A stretch of DNA of 17,438 nucleotides, taken from the NCBI GenBank assembly GCA_046728075.1, contig JBKPDV010000204.1, positions 1-17,438 of the forward strand. The letters run 5' to 3'. A model generated the notes under the pieces. That model worked only from the letters and a program-made list of their open reading frames with translations, did not search any database and was not told the DNA's origin. The position numbers and the translations under genes are program-made. Of the stretch, positions 6,556 to 13,541 are shown in pieces (position 1 is the stretch's first letter; each line of letters starts with the position of its first letter). Origin of the DNA: JBKPDV01 sp046728075. Its GTDB lineage: Bacteria > Acidobacteriota > Thermoanaerobaculia > UBA5066 > Gp7-AA6.

Positions 6556-7226
6556 CCCGGATCAAGATCTGCGGCCTGACGCGTCCGGAGGATGTCTCGC
6601 TCGCAAGCGAGCTCGGCGCCTCGGCGGTGGGCTTCGTCTTCGCGGCGGGTTCTCCGCGGCGCGTTTCGCTCGAGCGCGGGCAAGAGCTCTCGGCGGCCGC
6701 CGGCCCCGATGTGACGCGTGTCGGCGTCTTCGTTGACGAGGACAGGTCCTTCATCGAGGAGGCGGTCCAGGCGGCGCGTCTCGATCTCGCCCAGCTCCAC
6801 CGCCCCCTGCGTGCCGCGGATCTCGAAGATGCTCCCGCGCCCCTCATCGCGGTCGTGTCGGTCTCCGGATCGGCCGCACCACTGCCTCCGGCCGAGTGGC
6901 TCCGGCGCTGTCGCTGGCTCTTGTTTGACGCCGGCGCTTCGGCGGGCGGCGGAACCGGAACACGGTTCGACTGGGGATTGCTCGACGGAAAGAAGTTCGA
7001 GGCGCCTGTCTATCTCGCGGGCGGCCTCGACAACGCCAATGTCTCGGAGGCGATCGAGCGCGTCCATCCGGATGGTGTCGATGTGGCGTCGGGTGTCGAG
7101 CGAGCGCCGGGAGTCAAGGATCCCGAGAGGATGCGCCGCTTCTTCGAAGCCGTGAGAGCTGCGGACGAGAGGAGACCGCGGGAGGCGGGAGGCGGAAAGA
7201 GAGAGGCGGATGGCCCGACGCGTTGA
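6552..7226 (+). CDS. trpF: Phosphoribosylanthranilate isomerase TrpF
   Basis: TrpF performs the Amadori rearrangement of phosphoribosylanthranilate to CdRP. The product begins MTRIKICGLTRPEDV, with the catalytic Cys at position 7, and has GFVFAAGSPRRVS (27-39), VGVFVDED (57-64), QLHRP (81-85, in place of the more usual QLHG), the catalytic aspartate D126 in LLFDAG, the phosphate loop LAGGLDNANV (155-164) and VDVASGVERAPGVKD (176-190). The conserved fold ends near residue 203. The remaining 20 or so residues (RRPREAGGGKREADGPTR) form a basic, glycine-rich tail encoded partly by heptanucleotide repeats, making the protein slightly longer than usual. The start overlaps trpC by four bases; the 3' end overlaps trpB by 17. 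Confidence 0.95.
   Translation: MTRIKICGLTRPEDVSLASELGASAVGFVFAAGSPRRVSLERGQELSAAAGPDVTRVGVFVDEDRSFIEEAVQAARLDLAQLHRPLRAADLEDAPAPLIAVVSVSGSAAPLPPAEWLRRCRWLLFDAGASAGGGTGTRFDWGLLDGKKFEAPVYLAGGLDNANVSEAIERVHPDGVDVASGVERAPGVKDPERMRRFFEAVRAADERRPREAGGGKREADGPTR
7181..7208 (+). repeat. Degenerate heptanucleotide array at the trpF-trpB junction
   Basis: Consecutive seven-base units: GGAGGCG, GGAGGCG, GAAAGAG, AGAGGCG. They encode part of the non-conserved TrpF tail and also supply the purine-rich GAGAGG (7201-7206) that can act as the trpB ribosome binding site. The units are less regular than the other arrays and do not have a GACT core. Confidence 0.5.
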
Positions 7227-8406
7227 AACGAAGAGTCGCGGCTATTTCGGCCCCTACGGCGGGCGCTTTGCTCCGGAGACGCTCATGGCGCCGCTCGAGG
7301 AGTTGACGCGAGCCTTCGAGCGCTTTCGAAAGGATCGCCGCTTCCTTGCGGAATTCTCCGACCTCTTGCGCAACTACGCGGGCCGCCCGACCCCGCTCTC
7401 CGTGGCGCCCCGATTGACGGAGGCGGCCGGGGGCGCGCGAATCGCGTTGAAGCGCGAAGACCTTCTCCACACCGGCGCGCACAAGCTCAACAACTCTCTC
7501 GGCCAGGTCCTGCTCGCGCGCCGCATGGGCAAGACCCGGGTGATCGCGGAGACCGGCGCCGGACAGCACGGCGTGGCGACCGCGGCGGCCGCGGCGCGCC
7601 TCGGTTTGCCTTGCCGCGTCTACATGGGCGTCGTCGACATGGAGCGCCAGTCTCCCAACGTGTCGCGCATGCGGCTGATGGGAGCCGAGGTCGTCGGGGT
7701 CGACTCGGGCTCCCAAACGCTCAAAGACGCGATCAACGAGGCGATGCGGGACTGGACGGAGAACGTGTCCACGACGCACTATGTCCTGGGGTCGGCCCTG
7801 GGGCCGCATCCCTACCCCTCGATGGTCAAGGACTTCCAGTCCGTCATCGGCCGCGAGGCCCGTGCTCAGTTCCGCCGCATCGCCGGGCGCGATCCCGACG
7901 CGGCGATCGCCTGTGTGGGAGGCGGCTCCAACTCGATCGGCCTCTTCTCCGCGTACGTGAAGTCGCGCACGAAGCTCTACGGCGTCGAGGCCGGCGGCCG
8001 CGGTCTTTCTCCGGGCGACCACGCCGCCCGGTTCGCGGGTGGGTCCGTCGGCGTGCTTCACGGCACGCGCACGATGCTCCTCCAGGACGAGGCCGGCCAG
8101 GTCCTACCGACGCACTCCGTGTCTGCGGGCCTCGACTATCCCGCCGTCGGCCCCGAGCACGCGGATCTGCGTGACCGCGGCCGCGTGGAGTACGCCCGAG
8201 TTTCCGACGACGAGGCTCTCGCAGCCTTCGCTCTTCTCTCGCGCACGGAAGGGATTCTGCCCGCGCTCGAAAGCGCGCATGCGATCGCCTACGCCGTGAA
8301 GCTCGCTCCGAAGATGAGAAAGAGCCAGTGGATTCTCATCAACCTCTCGGGAAGGGGAGACAAGGATCTGGATGAGTATCTGCGAGTGACGAGAGCGAAG
8401 CGGTGA
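7210..8406 (+). CDS. trpB: Tryptophan synthase beta chain TrpB
   Basis: TrpB condenses indole with serine to give tryptophan using PLP, in an alpha2beta2 complex with TrpA. The 398-residue product is a typical TrpB1-type protein: GYFGPYGGRFAPETL (11-25), the PLP lysine K92 in HTGAHKLNNSLGQ, ETGAGQHGVA (114-123), the PLP phosphate loop GGGSNSIGLF (237-246), THSVSAGLDYPAVGPEH (301-317), SRTEGILPALESAHA (344-358) and SGRGDKD (380-386). The ATG at 7210 lies four bases after GAGAGG and inside the trpF 3' end (17-base overlap). The family N-terminus leaves no room for a much later start. The stop overlaps trpA (GTGA). Confidence 0.98.
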   Translation: MARRVETKSRGYFGPYGGRFAPETLMAPLEELTRAFERFRKDRRFLAEFSDLLRNYAGRPTPLSVAPRLTEAAGGARIALKREDLLHTGAHKLNNSLGQVLLARRMGKTRVIAETGAGQHGVATAAAAARLGLPCRVYMGVVDMERQSPNVSRMRLMGAEVVGVDSGSQTLKDAINEAMRDWTENVSTTHYVLGSALGPHPYPSMVKDFQSVIGREARAQFRRIAGRDPDAAIACVGGGSNSIGLFSAYVKSRTKLYGVEAGGRGLSPGDHAARFAGGSVGVLHGTRTMLLQDEAGQVLPTHSVSAGLDYPAVGPEHADLRDRGRVEYARVSDDEALAAFALLSRTEGILPALESAHAIAYAVKLAPKMRKSQWILINLSGRGDKDLDEYLRVTRAKR

Positions 8407-9224
8407 CTTCTTCCCGGATCGCCGAGGCTTTTCGCAGGTCAGCGGCTGAGGAGCGAGCCGCCTTCATCCCCTATCTCACAGCCGGCGATCCTTCGGCGGA
8501 CCGAACGGTCGCCCTGGCGGCCGCCCTCCAACGCGCCGGCGCGGACATCCTCGAGCTCGGAGTTCCGTTCTCCGATCCGATCGCCGACGGACCCGTCATC
8601 CAGAGATCGTCGGCGAGGGCGTTGAAGGCTGGCACGAGCCTGGAGACTGTCTTCGCGATGGCGCGGAGGATCCGCGAGGAGACGCAGCTCGCGCTCGTCC
8701 TCTTCTCGTATTTGAACCCGCTGATGCGTCGCGGAATCGATCGAGCGGCTGCCGAAGCGCGCGAGGTCGGCTTCGACGGCGTTCTCGTGACGGACCTGCC
8801 TCCGGACGAGGCGCCCGTTTTGCACGCGGCGTGGCGAGCCGCGGGTCTCGACACGATTTTTCTCGCTTCGCCGACCTCGACCCCCCAGCGCATGGCCGCC
8901 GCCGCCCGCCTTTCCAGCGGTTTTCTCTACGTCGTCTCTCGTTCCGGCACGACCGGAGCACGCCAGAGCCTCCCGACGGATCTTCCGGACACGGTGCGCC
9001 GTGCCCGCCGCGCAGCCGGCCGCCTCCCTCTGGCGATCGGGTTCGGAATCGCCACTCCTCGAGCGGCTTCCGAGGCAGCCGCGCTGGCGGACGGCGTCGT
9101 CGTCGGCTCGGCGCTCGTCCGGGCCGCCGAAGAGGCCGGAAAAGGCGCAGAAAAGGCGGTTGAGGACCTCGCCCGTTCGCTCGCCAAGGCCTGCCGTAAG
9201 GATCGAGGATCGGCTGGAGCCTGA
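8403..9224 (+). CDS. trpA: Tryptophan synthase alpha chain TrpA
   Basis: TrpA splits indole-3-glycerol phosphate into indole, channelled to TrpB, and glyceraldehyde-3-phosphate. The product of 273 residues is normal in length. It shows AAFIPYLTAGDP (19-30), the catalytic glutamate E51 in LELGVPFSDPIADGP with the catalytic aspartate D62, VLFSYLNPLMRRG (99-111), the LVTDLPPDE segment (128-136), VVSRSGTTGAR (177-187), corresponding to the flexible loop 6 region, and the phosphate loop IGFGIATP (212-219). The start is a GTG overlapping the trpB stop by four bases. It closes the trp gene set; no terminator hairpin follows it, so transcription may continue into the next gene 11 bases on. Confidence 0.97.
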   Translation: MTSSRIAEAFRRSAAEERAAFIPYLTAGDPSADRTVALAAALQRAGADILELGVPFSDPIADGPVIQRSSARALKAGTSLETVFAMARRIREETQLALVLFSYLNPLMRRGIDRAAAEAREVGFDGVLVTDLPPDEAPVLHAAWRAAGLDTIFLASPTSTPQRMAAAARLSSGFLYVVSRSGTTGARQSLPTDLPDTVRRARRAAGRLPLAIGFGIATPRAASEAAALADGVVVGSALVRAAEEAGKGAEKAVEDLARSLAKACRKDRGSAGA

Positions 9225-9235
9225 GAGAGGGCGGG

Positions 9236-9931
9236 ATGACGCTTGACTCTCGCCTCTCGACTCTCGAATCTACCGGTCTGATGCGCCCCGAGGGTCATTA
9301 CCTCCAGGTCCTGCGGCAGTCTGACGTTTCTTCCGACTCCCTCGAGGCGATCCTCCGCGACCGCGGGGCACGCAAGTTCCACGCCGTCCGCCGGGCGCTT
9401 GCGGCCCATCCCCGGACGCCGCGGCGCGAGGCGCTCAACCTCGTCTCGACGCTTTTCTGGAGGGATCTCGCGCACCTCTCCGCCGACGTGCGGGTCCACC
9501 CGGAGGTGCGCCGGGCCGCCGATCGGGACCTTCTGCGCCGATTGCCGGAACTCGCTGTTGCGGAAAGAGTTGACCTGGCGAAGGTCGTCGGCCGCGGAAC
9601 GCTGATGGCACTGCGTCTCGATCAGGATCCGCGCGTGATCTCCGCTTTTCTGGACAACCGGTACGTCACCGAGCCGGACGTCGTGACCGCGGCCGCGCGA
9701 GGGGAGGCGCCTGTTCTGGAAGTCATTGCGCTTCATGCGCGATGGAGCGTCCGATCGGCAGTCCGAAGCGCCCTGCTTCGCAATCCAAGGCTTCCCATTT
9801 ACCGGGCTCTGGCGCTTCTGACCAGCGCCTCGAGCGACGATCTCGCCGGATTGCGCGATTCCCCGGGCGTCCCGCTCCTTCTCAAAGCCTGCGCGGAAAG
9901 AGTTCTTGCAGAGCGAAGCGCGCGGGGCTAG
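9236..9931 (+). CDS. Conserved hypothetical helical-repeat protein (HEAT/LRV-like), paralogue of the gene at 10764
   Basis: I cannot assign a function. The 231-residue product is leucine-, alanine- and arginine-rich, with no signal peptide, membrane span or catalytic motif. It looks built of short paired helices: ALAAHPRTPRREALNLVSTL with WRDLAHLSADVRVHPEVRRAAD (54-96), ISAFLDNRYVTEPDVVTAAA (135-154) and SALLRNPRLPIYRALALL (178-195). The pattern AL-x-x-(H/N)P-x-x-P recurs here and in the protein encoded at 10764-11843, so the two look like paralogues. Two starts are possible. ATG 9236 follows a good purine-rich GAGAGAGG (9223-9230), but then the first residues (LDSRLSTLES) come from a heptanucleotide array. 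ATG 9281 starts after the array but has no clear ribosome binding site. It lies 11 bases after trpA and may be co-transcribed. Confidence 0.75.
   Translation: MTLDSRLSTLESTGLMRPEGHYLQVLRQSDVSSDSLEAILRDRGARKFHAVRRALAAHPRTPRREALNLVSTLFWRDLAHLSADVRVHPEVRRAADRDLLRRLPELAVAERVDLAKVVGRGTLMALRLDQDPRVISAFLDNRYVTEPDVVTAAARGEAPVLEVIALHARWSVRSAVRSALLRNPRLPIYRALALLTSASSDDLAGLRDSPGVPLLLKACAERVLAERSARG
9245..9272 (+). repeat. Heptanucleotide array at the 5' end of the hypothetical gene
   Basis: Four tandem units: GACTCTC, GCCTCTC, GACTCTC, GAATCTA. The GACT core and the seven-base period link it to the arrays at 3927-3954 (reverse strand) and 4612-4744. It starts six bases after the ATG at 9236. Confidence 0.75.
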
Positions 9932-9974
9932 CATGGGGTACTCCAAGGCGTCGGAATTGACGGGTCGAAGAATA

Positions 9975-10751
9975 ATGACGGTCTCATCGTCTCTCTCTTT
10001 CGGCGAAGAACTCCGCCGGGAGAGGGTTATTCGGGACATTTCTCTGGAAGAGATCTCGCAATCGACGAAGATTTCCGTTCGTCTCTTGCGCGCTCTCGAG
10101 GAGAGCGACGTCCAGAAGCTTCCCGCGCCCACCTTCACGCGCGGATTCATCCGCGCGTACGCGCGTCATCTCGGGATCGATCCGGAGGAGAAGGTCAACG
10201 CCTATCTGGCCGACCTCGCCGACGAGGCTCCCGATGCTCCCTCCGCGAAGAAAGCGCGTCCGCGCTCACGCTTCTGGCGCGGCCGCCGCTCGACGGCGGG
10301 AACAATCGTCGGTGTCGTCACCGCGGTCCTGCTCTTGCTCGGGATGATCGCGAATCCGGCGCGCCGTCCGAAGCCTTCCCGCCAGCGTCTCGTCGCCGCG
10401 CCGAAAACCTCGCCGGTCGTGCTGAAGAATGTCTCCGTCTCCAACGAGCCCACGCCGGTGACGGCAGTCGAGCCCGCGGCCGCGACGTCCGCGCCGGACG
10501 CGCGCGGAATCTCGCTCGTTCTTCAGTTCGATCAGGACTCCTGGGCGAAGCTCGACGCGGACGGCCGCACCGTGTTGAATGGCCTGATCAAGCGCGGACA
10601 GAAGCGGACCTTCGAAGCGCTGAAGGGCTTCCGCATCTCGCTCGGCAACGCGGGCGGAGTGCGCATCTCCGTGGACGGCCGAGCGCTCGATCCTCTCGGC
10701 GGATCGGGCGAGGTCATCAAAGACATTCCTCTTCCCGCCGTCCGCGGTTAA
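9975..10751 (+). CDS. rodZ: RodZ-like membrane protein: cytoplasmic HTH, one TM span, extracytoplasmic DUF4115-like domain
   Basis: The product has the RodZ layout. Residues 8-72 form a Xre/HTH_25-type helix-turn-helix (SFGEELRRERVIRDISLEEI, then ISVRLLRALEESDVQKLPAPTFTRGFIRAYARHLGID). A basic stretch KKARPRSRFWRGRR (92-105) precedes one hydrophobic span at about 108-127, and an Ala/Pro/Val-rich linker leads to a C-terminal domain (179-250) with ISLVLQFDQDSWAKLDADG and the beta-rich ISLGNAGGVRISVDGR typical of DUF4115. RodZ couples MreB to the cell-wall elongation machinery in rods; whether this one does so here is inference, as no mreB is visible. I chose ATG 9975 because it sits just before the conserved domain; in-frame starts at 9906 (TTG) and 9933 (ATG) would add a non-conserved extension. 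Confidence 0.82.
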   Translation: MTVSSSLSFGEELRRERVIRDISLEEISQSTKISVRLLRALEESDVQKLPAPTFTRGFIRAYARHLGIDPEEKVNAYLADLADEAPDAPSAKKARPRSRFWRGRRSTAGTIVGVVTAVLLLLGMIANPARRPKPSRQRLVAAPKTSPVVLKNVSVSNEPTPVTAVEPAAATSAPDARGISLVLQFDQDSWAKLDADGRTVLNGLIKRGQKRTFEALKGFRISLGNAGGVRISVDGRALDPLGGSGEVIKDIPLPAVRG

Positions 10752-10763
10752 CTCCCAATCCCC

Positions 10764-11843
10764 TTGGTCGAGCGGGATCTCGCGGAGCCGAAGGCGCTGA
10801 TCTCGATGCTGCGGGCCGGCGAGGCGCCCGTCGAAGTCCGTCTCTATGCAGCCCGCGGCCTCCTCCCCCTCGATCACGAGGATAGGGTCCGCGCGCTTCT
10901 GGCCGTCCTGGAAGACCCCGATCCGGGAATCGGACACCTCGCGAAGAAGACATTCGACGCAATTTCACCGGAGGAGTTTTCCACCTTCTTACGATCAGGT
11001 GCGCCGACGGGGGTGGAGCTGGATTCGGTGGCGACCCCGACTCAGGACTCGATGGTCCTCGAGCAGGTCATCCGGGACAAGAACGTATCCGACGAGACTC
11101 TCGAACGGCTCGCCCGCACGGTGACGGGCAGCCCCCAGGAGGCGCTCGTCGTCAACCAGGCGCGCCTGCTGCGCCACCCGTCGTTGATCGAGGCGCTCTT
11201 CGAAAACCCGGAGCTCACCAGCGACACGCGCCGGCGTCTGCTCGAGATTCGCGAAGAGTTCTTCGACAAAGGGCAAAGGCGCAAGGAAGCGGAGGAGGCT
11301 CGGATCGCGGCGGAGCCTGCGCTTGCCGAGGCGGAGCGTCAGGCGGCCGAGGATCTCGCGGCCCTGACCGCCCAGGAGGCCGCGGCGATCACCGGAGGAC
11401 CCAAGGTCGCGGACGCCGACAAATCGATCACGACGGGAGCGGTCTATCGGCGGATCGCCGTGATGACCGTTTCGGAGAAGATCAAGCTTGCCTACAGCGG
11501 CGGGAAGGAGGAGCGCCGCATTCTGATCGGAGACGCCAACAGGCTCGTCGGAGGGGCCGTCTTGAAGGGGCGTGGTCTGACCATTCCGGAGATCGAGTCT
11601 TTCTGCGGGTTGAGGCACCTCCACGAGGAGCTCTTCCGAAAGATTGCCGGGGTGCGTGAATGGGTCCGCAATCCTGCCGTCGTCGTGGCTCTCGTCAAGA
11701 ACCCGAAGGTCCCTCTGGCCATCACGCTTCCTTTGATCAAAACCATTCCGATGCGGGAGTTGAAGGCGATCGCCCGCGATCTCAATTTGCCCGACGGGGT
11801 CCGTGTCACGGCGCGAAAATGGCTCGCCCAGAAGCGAAAGTAG
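10764..11843 (+). CDS. Conserved hypothetical helical-repeat protein with charged central helix
   Basis: Function unknown. The 359-residue product is soluble and all-helical by eye. An N-terminal HEAT-like pair (VRLYAARGLLPL and RVRALLAVLEDPDPGIGHLA, 25-60) is followed by repeats around QVIRDKNVSDETLERLA (101-117) and EALFENPELTSDTRRRLLEI (143-162). A long Ala/Glu/Arg-rich helix (about 163-209) may form a coiled coil. The C-terminal module has MTVSEKIKLAYSGGKEERR (234-252), ANRLVGGAVLKGRGLTIPEIE (258-278) and ALVKNPKVPLAITLPLIKTI (309-328), then ELKAIARDLNLPDGVRVTAR (332-351). That last block lines up with residues 54-96 of the protein at 9236. The start is a TTG 12 bases after the rodZ stop with no clear ribosome binding site; ATG 10806 would remove part of the first repeat. 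The position suggests the same transcript as rodZ. Confidence 0.78.
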   Translation: MVERDLAEPKALISMLRAGEAPVEVRLYAARGLLPLDHEDRVRALLAVLEDPDPGIGHLAKKTFDAISPEEFSTFLRSGAPTGVELDSVATPTQDSMVLEQVIRDKNVSDETLERLARTVTGSPQEALVVNQARLLRHPSLIEALFENPELTSDTRRRLLEIREEFFDKGQRRKEAEEARIAAEPALAEAERQAAEDLAALTAQEAAAITGGPKVADADKSITTGAVYRRIAVMTVSEKIKLAYSGGKEERRILIGDANRLVGGAVLKGRGLTIPEIESFCGLRHLHEELFRKIAGVREWVRNPAVVVALVKNPKVPLAITLPLIKTIPMRELKAIARDLNLPDGVRVTARKWLAQKRK

Positions 11844-11851
11844 GTCAGCGC

Positions 11852-11880
11852 TTGCCCGGTTCGCTCCTTTCCCGTATGGT
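11852..11880 (+). promoter_or_regulatory. Possible sigma70-type promoter upstream of the J-domain gene
   Basis: TTGCCC (11852-11857) and TATGGT (11875-11880) are separated by 17 bases; each matches four of six consensus positions. The pair lies in the 91-base gap before the J-domain gene, and the expected start near 11887 gives a leader of about 48 bases. Moderate evidence only. Confidence 0.4.
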
Positions 11881-11934
11881 AATGTCCATCGTTCGCACGG
11901 TCTAAACCAAGCGCGCCGAGCCACTTCGGAGAAC

Positions 11935-12564
11935 ATGACTCGAGACGTTGACTATTACGCGATGCTGGGCGTCGCCCGTGACGCCACCGAGGCCGAAATC
12001 CGGGAGCGGTTCCGGACGCTCGCGCGTGAGGCTCACCCCGATCGGTTTCCTGCCGAAAAGCGGGCCGAGGCCGAGTTCCGGTTCCAGGAGCTGGCGGAGG
12101 CGGTCAACCTGCTGACGAACGCAGACCGCCGCAAGGCCTACGACTTCGAGCGTTCCATGGCTCCAGTCGGACCGACTCGGACCGAGGAAGATGCCGTCAT
12201 CCAGAACTACCTCACGCAGGGCATCGCGGCATTCCAGGAGAAGCAGTTCGCGGAAGCGGCGGGGAACTTCAATCTCGCGGTGACTCGCAATCCGAAGGAC
12301 GCTCGGGCGCAGCACTATCTGGGATTGGCCTCCGCGAGGTCGGGAGACGTGCGGACGGCGGTCCGCGCCCTGGAGGCGGCCATGGCTCTGGAGCCGCAGA
12401 ACGTGAAGGTTTTGAAGGACGCGGGCGCTGTCTTTCGTCAGGCCGGGCTGCTGATGAAGGCCGAGAAAGCTTTTGCCGAGGCCATCCGCTGGGATCCCTC
12501 CGCGGCAGATGCGCGCCGGGCGCTCGAGGACGTCCGGGCCCAGCGCGCGGTCAAGGGGGCGTAA
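11935..12564 (+). CDS. J-domain protein with C-terminal TPR repeats
   Basis: The 209-residue product starts with a J domain (about 5-73): DYYAMLGVARDATEAEIRER, the HPD tripeptide at 34-36 in REAHPDRF, and a fourth helix ending RRKAYDF. J domains stimulate the ATPase of DnaK-type Hsp70s through HPD. There is no Gly/Phe region, zinc finger or DnaJ C-terminal domain, so this is a class III (DnaJ-C-like) protein, not the general chaperone DnaJ. Residues 90-200 form about three TPR units (TQGIAAFQEKQFAEAAGNFNLAVTRNP, ARAQHYLGLASARSGDVRTA, LKDAGAVFRQAGLLMKAEKAFAEAIRWDP; each split here for reading), which usually dock partner proteins. ATG 11935 is preceded closely by GGAGA (11928-11932) and begins right at the domain. 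The PP2C gene follows after five bases. Confidence 0.88.
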   Translation: MTRDVDYYAMLGVARDATEAEIRERFRTLAREAHPDRFPAEKRAEAEFRFQELAEAVNLLTNADRRKAYDFERSMAPVGPTRTEEDAVIQNYLTQGIAAFQEKQFAEAAGNFNLAVTRNPKDARAQHYLGLASARSGDVRTAVRALEAAMALEPQNVKVLKDAGAVFRQAGLLMKAEKAFAEAIRWDPSAADARRALEDVRAQRAVKGA

Positions 12565-12569
12565 CTTCC

Positions 12570-13472
12570 GTGCCCGCGACGATCGCCGCCTTCGGCGTCA
12601 GTGACGTCGGACGCAAACGCAAACACAACGAGGACGCGTTCGACTACAAGGTCGACGAGTCCGGAGACGAGGGTCTCTTCATCGTCGCGGACGGAATGGG
12701 CGGCCATGCCGCGGGGGAAGTCGCTTCCAAGATCACGGTCGAGACGGTCGGGGAGTTCATTGCGGCCACGAGGCAAAAGGAAGAAGCGACCTGGCCGTTC
12801 AAGTACAACCACGAGCTCCACTTCAACAGCAATCGGCTCGCGATCGCTATCGAGAAGGCCAACGAGCGCGTCATGGCCGCCGTTTCGGCGCAACCGTGGT
12901 TGAAGGGGATGGGGACGACCGTGGTCGCCGGACTCCTGGACGGAAAACTCCTTTCGCTCGCCCACGTCGGTGACAGCCGCGCCTATCTCTTTCGAGACGG
13001 CCAGCTCTCCCGCCTCACGGACGATCATTCGTGGGTCCACGAGCAGGTCGCCGCCGGCATCCTGACCGAGGAGGAGGCCAAGTCTCATCCTTTGAAAAAC
13101 GTGGTCACCCGCGCCCTCGGCGGCGGACCCTCTGTTTCGCCGGACCTGCAGGAGCTCTCCTTTGAAACCGGAGACGTCTTTCTGTTCTGCTCCGACGGGT
13201 TGACCACGATGTTGTCCGACGAGGAGATCCGCGACGCGGCCGCCGAGGAATCCGACCCCAAGAAGCTCTGCGACAAGCTCGTCGACATGGCGAACGAGAA
13301 AGGCGGAGTCGACAACATCACCGTCGTCGCGGCTCGGATCAACGGCGCGCAGGAGGAACCGGAGAAGGCGAAGGAACCGAAAGAACCCGAAGAACTCATG
13401 GAAACCAAGGAGCTCAAGGAACCCAGGGAAGTCAAGGAACCCAAGGAGTCCAAGGCCTCCAGGCAGTCTTAG
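12570..13472 (+). CDS. PP2C-family Ser/Thr protein phosphatase with repeat-encoded acidic/basic tail
   Basis: This is a cytoplasmic PPM/PP2C phosphatase of the bacterial PrpC/Stp type, which removes phosphate from Ser/Thr residues and usually opposes Hanks-type kinases. Visible motifs are VGRKRKHNEDAF with metal ligand D22, FIVADGMGGHAAGE with D41, GMGTTVVA (113-120), LAHVGDSRAYLFRDG (130-144), DDHSWVHEQV (151-160), VVTRALGGG (178-186), LFCSDGLTTML with D209, and GGVDNITVVAARI with D248. The catalytic domain ends near residue 258. The last 40 residues, rich in KEP and KEL triplets, come from a nine-base tandem repeat and are probably disordered. Start is GTG 12570, ten bases after GGGGG. No partner kinase lies in the window. 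Confidence 0.93.
   Translation: MPATIAAFGVSDVGRKRKHNEDAFDYKVDESGDEGLFIVADGMGGHAAGEVASKITVETVGEFIAATRQKEEATWPFKYNHELHFNSNRLAIAIEKANERVMAAVSAQPWLKGMGTTVVAGLLDGKLLSLAHVGDSRAYLFRDGQLSRLTDDHSWVHEQVAAGILTEEEAKSHPLKNVVTRALGGGPSVSPDLQELSFETGDVFLFCSDGLTTMLSDEEIRDAAAEESDPKKLCDKLVDMANEKGGVDNITVVAARINGAQEEPEKAKEPKEPEELMETKELKEPREVKEPKESKASRQS
13353..13469 (+). repeat. Nine-base tandem repeat forming the PP2C tail
   Basis: About thirteen nine-base units in register, variants of AAGGAACCC (for example AAGGAACCG, AAGGAGCTC, AAGGAGTCC), run up to the stop codon at 13470. Being a multiple of three, unit gain or loss would lengthen or shorten the tail without a frameshift. The encoded triplets are mostly Lys-Glu-Pro or Lys-Glu-Leu. 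Confidence 0.85.
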
Positions 13473-13541
13473 GCCGCGACCTCCCACTCGTATCCTTCGA
13501 TGTCTTCCCCAAACGCCGGCATTTCCGGCAACGTATAAGCG

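Noticed and set aside
9957..9976. TTGACG with AATAAT before rodZ as a promoter
   Set aside because: The two elements are only eight bases apart, too short for sigma70 recognition.
8927..10150. Long minus-strand open frame spanning trpA, the hypothetical gene and rodZ
   Set aside because: It crosses three supported plus-strand genes, has no domain motif and is explained by high GC content.
13515..13529. GCCGG-CATTT-CCGGC hairpin after the PP2C gene as a terminator
   Set aside because: The stem is five bases and no T tract follows; it lies over 40 bases after the stop.
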